From Typha latifolia (Eukaryota > Streptophyta > Magnoliopsida > Poales > Typhaceae): a DNA stretch of 64,000 bases. Made by a program: the position numbers and the translations under genes. Numbering within the stretch: the first letter of the stretch is position 1; each line of letters begins with the position of its first letter. This document shows, piece by piece, positions 60,627 to 64,000 of this stretch. The notes beneath the pieces were generated by a model. The model was not told where the DNA came from. It did not search any database and saw nothing but the letters and a program-made list of their open reading frames with translations. The stretch spans positions 11,036,001-11,100,000 of the forward strand of contig CM034107.1 in NCBI GenBank assembly GCA_019914945.1, in the 5' to 3' direction.

Positions 60627-61453
60627 GGAGAAGCCTTCTTCCAAGTGGGTCTTCTTTTTTATTTGTAATTGTCTTCGGTCACCCTCATCCCCTCCTCTTC
60701 TTCTATTGCCGTTGTCACCTCGACAGCGAGCCAGTTCTAGAACGAATCCACCTCGGTGGGTGGATGAAGGAGCTCTTGCATCCTCATTGTCGCTGTCGTG
60801 GCCCTATCAGCGCTGCCTTTGTCGTCGGAATCTCCCTCGAGCTTGGAGGAGTAGGACGACGCGATCGACAACTTGAGAGGAAGAGGAGGCGACTAGCATC
60901 GCAACATCATTGCCCTTCGAAACACCGATTCGGTCACCCTCATCCCCTCCTCCTCCTCTATCGCCATTGCCACCTCGGCAGCAAGCTGATTTTGGAACAG
61001 ATCCATCTCGGCGAGTGGATCGAGCTCTTGGATCCTCGTCGCCGCTACCGTGGCCCGATCGACGCTGCCTTCGTTGTCGGAATCTCCCTTGAGCTTGGCG
61101 AATGAAGAAGAGGTGGCTGACAACTTAAGGAGGAGAAGGAGGCGACCGACACTACGACATCACCGCACTCTAGAATGTTGATCTGGTGCTGAAGGAGGAG
61201 AAGGAAGCGGGCTAGGGATAGATGTGAGATTTGGACACGTGGGAATAGGGTTTTGTAAGAACTCTTTTATACCGAGTCCATCGAGCCGAGCCTAAGCGAG
61301 CTGGCTCCCGCTCTGGCTCGGGTAGATATTAATTTCGAGCCGATTTTAACTGCTCGAGCTCGGCTCAACTTTGACTAAGCCGAGCCGGACTCGAGCTTCA
61401 GTCGAGCCGAGCTCGAGCCAAGCCCGAGCCACTTGTTAAGCTTGACAGCCCTA
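60113..61453. mobile_element. Probable degraded non-autonomous DNA transposon with GAGCC/GAGCTCG subterminal repeats
   Basis: Both ends are packed with CGAGCC, GAGCTCG and related words in opposite sense, and the right end is AAGCTTGACAGCCCTAG, a terminus seen on plant hAT-like MITEs. The left end (TAGAGTTTGAGC) is a weak match. Flanking octamers GTTACCAG and GTTAGCTT agree at only five positions. Inside are a GAA/GAAGAA microsatellite (60542-60625) and a roughly 255-bp tandem duplication (60674-60928, 60929-61170). No transposase. Confidence 0.4.
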
Positions 61454-61861
61454 GTTAGCTTATCGGATTCGGATTTGAATTCTATATGAATGGATGAAAG
61501 GAAAGAACCGGTTAAGTTTGTTCTTATCCGCGGAACAAGCTACCAGTATAAATGCCGATGAGCTGCATGCAGGATGGCGCTCGAGTTTAGGAGCGAAACC
61601 CGATCGGAGATAAAAATAAAATAAAATAGAAGAGAGTGGAAACCGATTCTCTTCTCTCCTCTCACGAATCGGTCCCGTCGTCTCTGGTAATCTGATTCTC
61701 CTAGGTTTTGAATCGAAAGTTTGGTTCGTTCTTCCATTGTTTATCGTAAGATTTCATGTTTTAGATCGAAGTTTTTTTTTTCTTTTTGTTATCACGTGAT
61801 TGAATCCGTTATCGTGGGGAAGAGGTTTTATTTCTTCTTTTCTTGGCAGTGTTGGTTGGAG
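61454..61861 (+). other. Promoter and 5' leader of the PHD gene
   Basis: Sequence before the ATG, AT-rich near 61610-61640. The leader is open in the same frame back to 61721 but has no ATG, and may contain a 5'-UTR intron. Confidence 0.45.
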
Positions 61862-63748
61862 ATGGCTCCTCTGGAATCGGATAATGGCCGTAAGAATGAT
61901 TCTTTTTTGGTTCTTAACTTGCGGGATAATACGGTGGGGGTGGGTAATCCTTGCACCCTTGTGATGCCTTCAGAATTTTCTCATAATAGACTAACTGAGA
62001 TCCCCATCGATGACACGAATTCGGGAAGTAGGATGAGTAAAAGGTTACTGAAGGAATCGGATGATCCAGGTTGGATGCCGGAGAAGATGGTGAGGAAGAG
62101 TGGTAATTTGACAGGCAAAGCAGAGAAATCGAAGGCAGGGTCACCAATTAGCGATGATTATTCTTCACCGTCAGAAACTACTAGCTACTGCGGTGTAGCT
62201 CCATTTTCATCGGGACACCCACCGCAGTATCTAGTGAGGCTTTTGAATTTATTTGGTTGGAAGGTGGATATTCAACCTGGGTCTCAAGATCATGTCTATA
62301 TATCTCCTGCTGGTGTTGCTTACTACTCACTTCCGAGAGCATTTGAGACATTTCTACATGACACCTCCAAGTATAAGGGAAGTCCCTGGATTGTATCTAA
62401 ATTGCCACAATCTAAGGTCGTTACTGTTAATTCTAACCAAGAGAACCCCATTGGCAGAAGAAATAATGTGGATGTCGCCATGATAAGAACTTCCGCAGTG
62501 GCAGAGATTGCGGGACCTTCTCTGCCACTTGGAATATCTCATAAAACAAAGCAGGATAACACTAATTGGGAGCAGTTGTCGCAGAAGGCAGGCGAAGTGT
62601 CAGAGCCAGGGATGAATCAAGCTGTCGCACCATTGAACATGGTTAAGAAAGCAAAAACCAGGCAGATGGTTTCAAGCAGGAGTTTGATTACAGACAATAG
62701 CCAACCTTCTAGTGGCACAAAACATGATCGGAGTTTTTCTGAAGTCAGGAGGTCTTTGCGAATTAGTGGGAGGCAGAGTGCTGTACAGAATGCAGTGGAT
62801 ACTGTATTCAGGAGATCGACGCGAATAGATGGAAAGCACAATCCTATATATGATGAATTAGCTTTGGAAATGGTGACTGATGATGACACTCTATATCTAC
62901 CTGAACATGCAAGAAGTAGGATGACAATGAAGGATAAGCAGAAGTTAGCAATTTCCGGTGCATTTGACAAAATGGGAGGGAGGCACACTCCTCTATCAGA
63001 TGAAATGCAATCGAAGAAAGTTAACACTAAGCAATCAGAGTGCCAGAAGTTAAATGCACATAAACAGTTGGCAAGTGAAAATGCTAAGAAAAGCCAAAAG
63101 AATAAGAACCCAAGGTCTGAATTGTCCTCTCTTGGACTAAATGCTGTTGAGATGGAAAAGTCTGTTGCTGAAAAATGCTCCACTCCATTAACAACTAAAA
63201 GGAAGCAAGCTGGCCGTAGATTTTTAAATAAAGAAAAGAAGAAAAAGAGAAAATGTGGATGCAGTCTCATTGTCCATCAGAAAGAGAAGATTGACCACCA
63301 GGTCCACCACAAAGATATATCATTAGAAACAAAATATACTATATTATCCTGGCTAATTGATGCTGGCACCTTAGCTGAAAATGATAAGGTCATGTATGTA
63401 TCAAAGAGCAGCACAAGTAGTATTTCAAGTGGCTTTGTGCAACGAAAGGGTATCATGTGTGATTGCTGTAAGAATATTGTGGCAATGTTAGACTTTGAAT
63501 CCCATGCTGGTAGCGATCTTCACCAACCTTGGGATAACATTTTTCTAATGTCTGGGAAAACTCTATTACAGTGTCTTGGGGAAGCTTGGGATCAAGAAAA
63601 GAGACAAAATAAAGTTGGATTCCAGGGAGTAGACACTGATGGTCCAGATCCTAGTGATGACATATGTGGGGTTTGTGCAGATGGTGGGCACTTGATTTGC
63701 TGTGATACTTGCCCTTCTACTTTCCATCAAGACTGTTTGATGCTTAAG
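61862..63748 (+). CDS. IDM1/ROS4-like PHD-finger protein, first coding exon only
   Basis: Exon of 629 codons ending at a donor (CTTAAG/GTAGTT). The N-terminal part is Lys/Ser-rich with a conserved island PPQYLVRLLNLFGWKVDIQPG (about 126-146) typical of plant PHD/acyl-CoA N-acyltransferase proteins such as IDM1, which acetylates histones and helps active DNA demethylation (family knowledge). At about 490-560 lies a Tify-binding-like domain: KRKCGCSLIVHQ, TILSWLIDAGTLAENDKVMY, then GIMCDCCKNIVAMLDFESHAGS. The PHD finger begins DDICGVCADGGHLICCDTCP with Cys602, Cys605, Cys614, Cys617, His622, Cys625; the rest of the finger and any acetyltransferase domain are right of the window. The first ATG is 61862 (MAPLESDN). 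Partial at the right edge. Confidence 0.88.
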
Positions 63749-64000
63749 GTAGTTGCATATTTAGTAGATGCACTGAGTTGTAGAAAATATTGTGGTCTGG
63801 AAGTTCAGAAGTTGAAAAATTAAACAAATGACATTAGACAAGAAGTTACAATTAACAGAATGAAAACTTAAAAGCTTCTCATATATGATGACAAAAAAAT
63901 CCACTTTCCGTGAACTGTTACGTGCTGGTTATTTGTGTTATATGCTGTACAATTGTAAACAATCTTTTGCATTTTCCCATGCAAGGAGCTCCTTTGAATT
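63749..64000 (+). other. Intron of the PHD gene (partial)
   Basis: AT-rich sequence after the donor at 63749; runs to the window end. Confidence 0.75.

Noticed and set aside
60341..61105. 254-codon Arg-rich frame
   Set aside because: Translation of a GAA/GAG microsatellite and a tandem duplication inside a repeat element.

Overview
This window is nuclear DNA from a flowering plant. Nearly every gene is of land-plant type, and most are split by GT-AG introns. Families present include AMT2/3 ammonium transporter, SnRK2 kinase, OVATE protein, HVA22, E2F with 14 exons, a chloroplast-targeted GrpE, and U3 snoRNA genes with plant USE/TATA promoters. Very GC-rich single-exon genes (GLOX, Hyccin, CAF1) set in AT-rich spacers hint at a monocot, but this is an inference only.

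Left part (1-36 kb), in order: 3'-truncated AMT2/3-type ammonium transporter (-), SnRK2 kinase (-), tRNA-Gln(TTG) (+), V-ATPase subunit c (+), small GNAT-like acetyltransferase (+), F-box protein FBP7-like (-), chloroplast GrpE (+), glyoxal-oxidase-like secreted enzyme (-), an uncharacterised Gly/Arg-rich protein (-) and Hyccin (-). The FBP7-like and GrpE genes are head to head with 352 bp between start codons. Exons of all spliced genes were placed by eye, and each spliced frame closes exactly.

Right part (37-60 kb): two inverted arms (about 37593-41034 and 56221-59293) enclose a 15.2 kb spacer. Each arm carries an intronless CAF1-type deadenylase gene and a hAT-like non-autonomous element at the same site with the same 8-bp target duplication. 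The element parts of the arms have diverged, while the CAF1 gene with its flanks looks identical, which suggests gene conversion. Extra CAF1 pieces lie outside both arms. The spacer holds an OVATE family gene, two tandem U3 snoRNA genes plus a truncated U3 fragment, an HVA22 gene, a FAM210/DUF1279 plastid protein gene and a 14-exon E2F gene.

The last 4 kb holds a 40-bp minisatellite, a CAF1 remnant, a second degraded repeat element and the first coding exon of an IDM1-like PHD-finger gene that runs off the right edge. The genes do not form one pathway; this is an ordinary plant gene neighbourhood with an unusual duplicated block.
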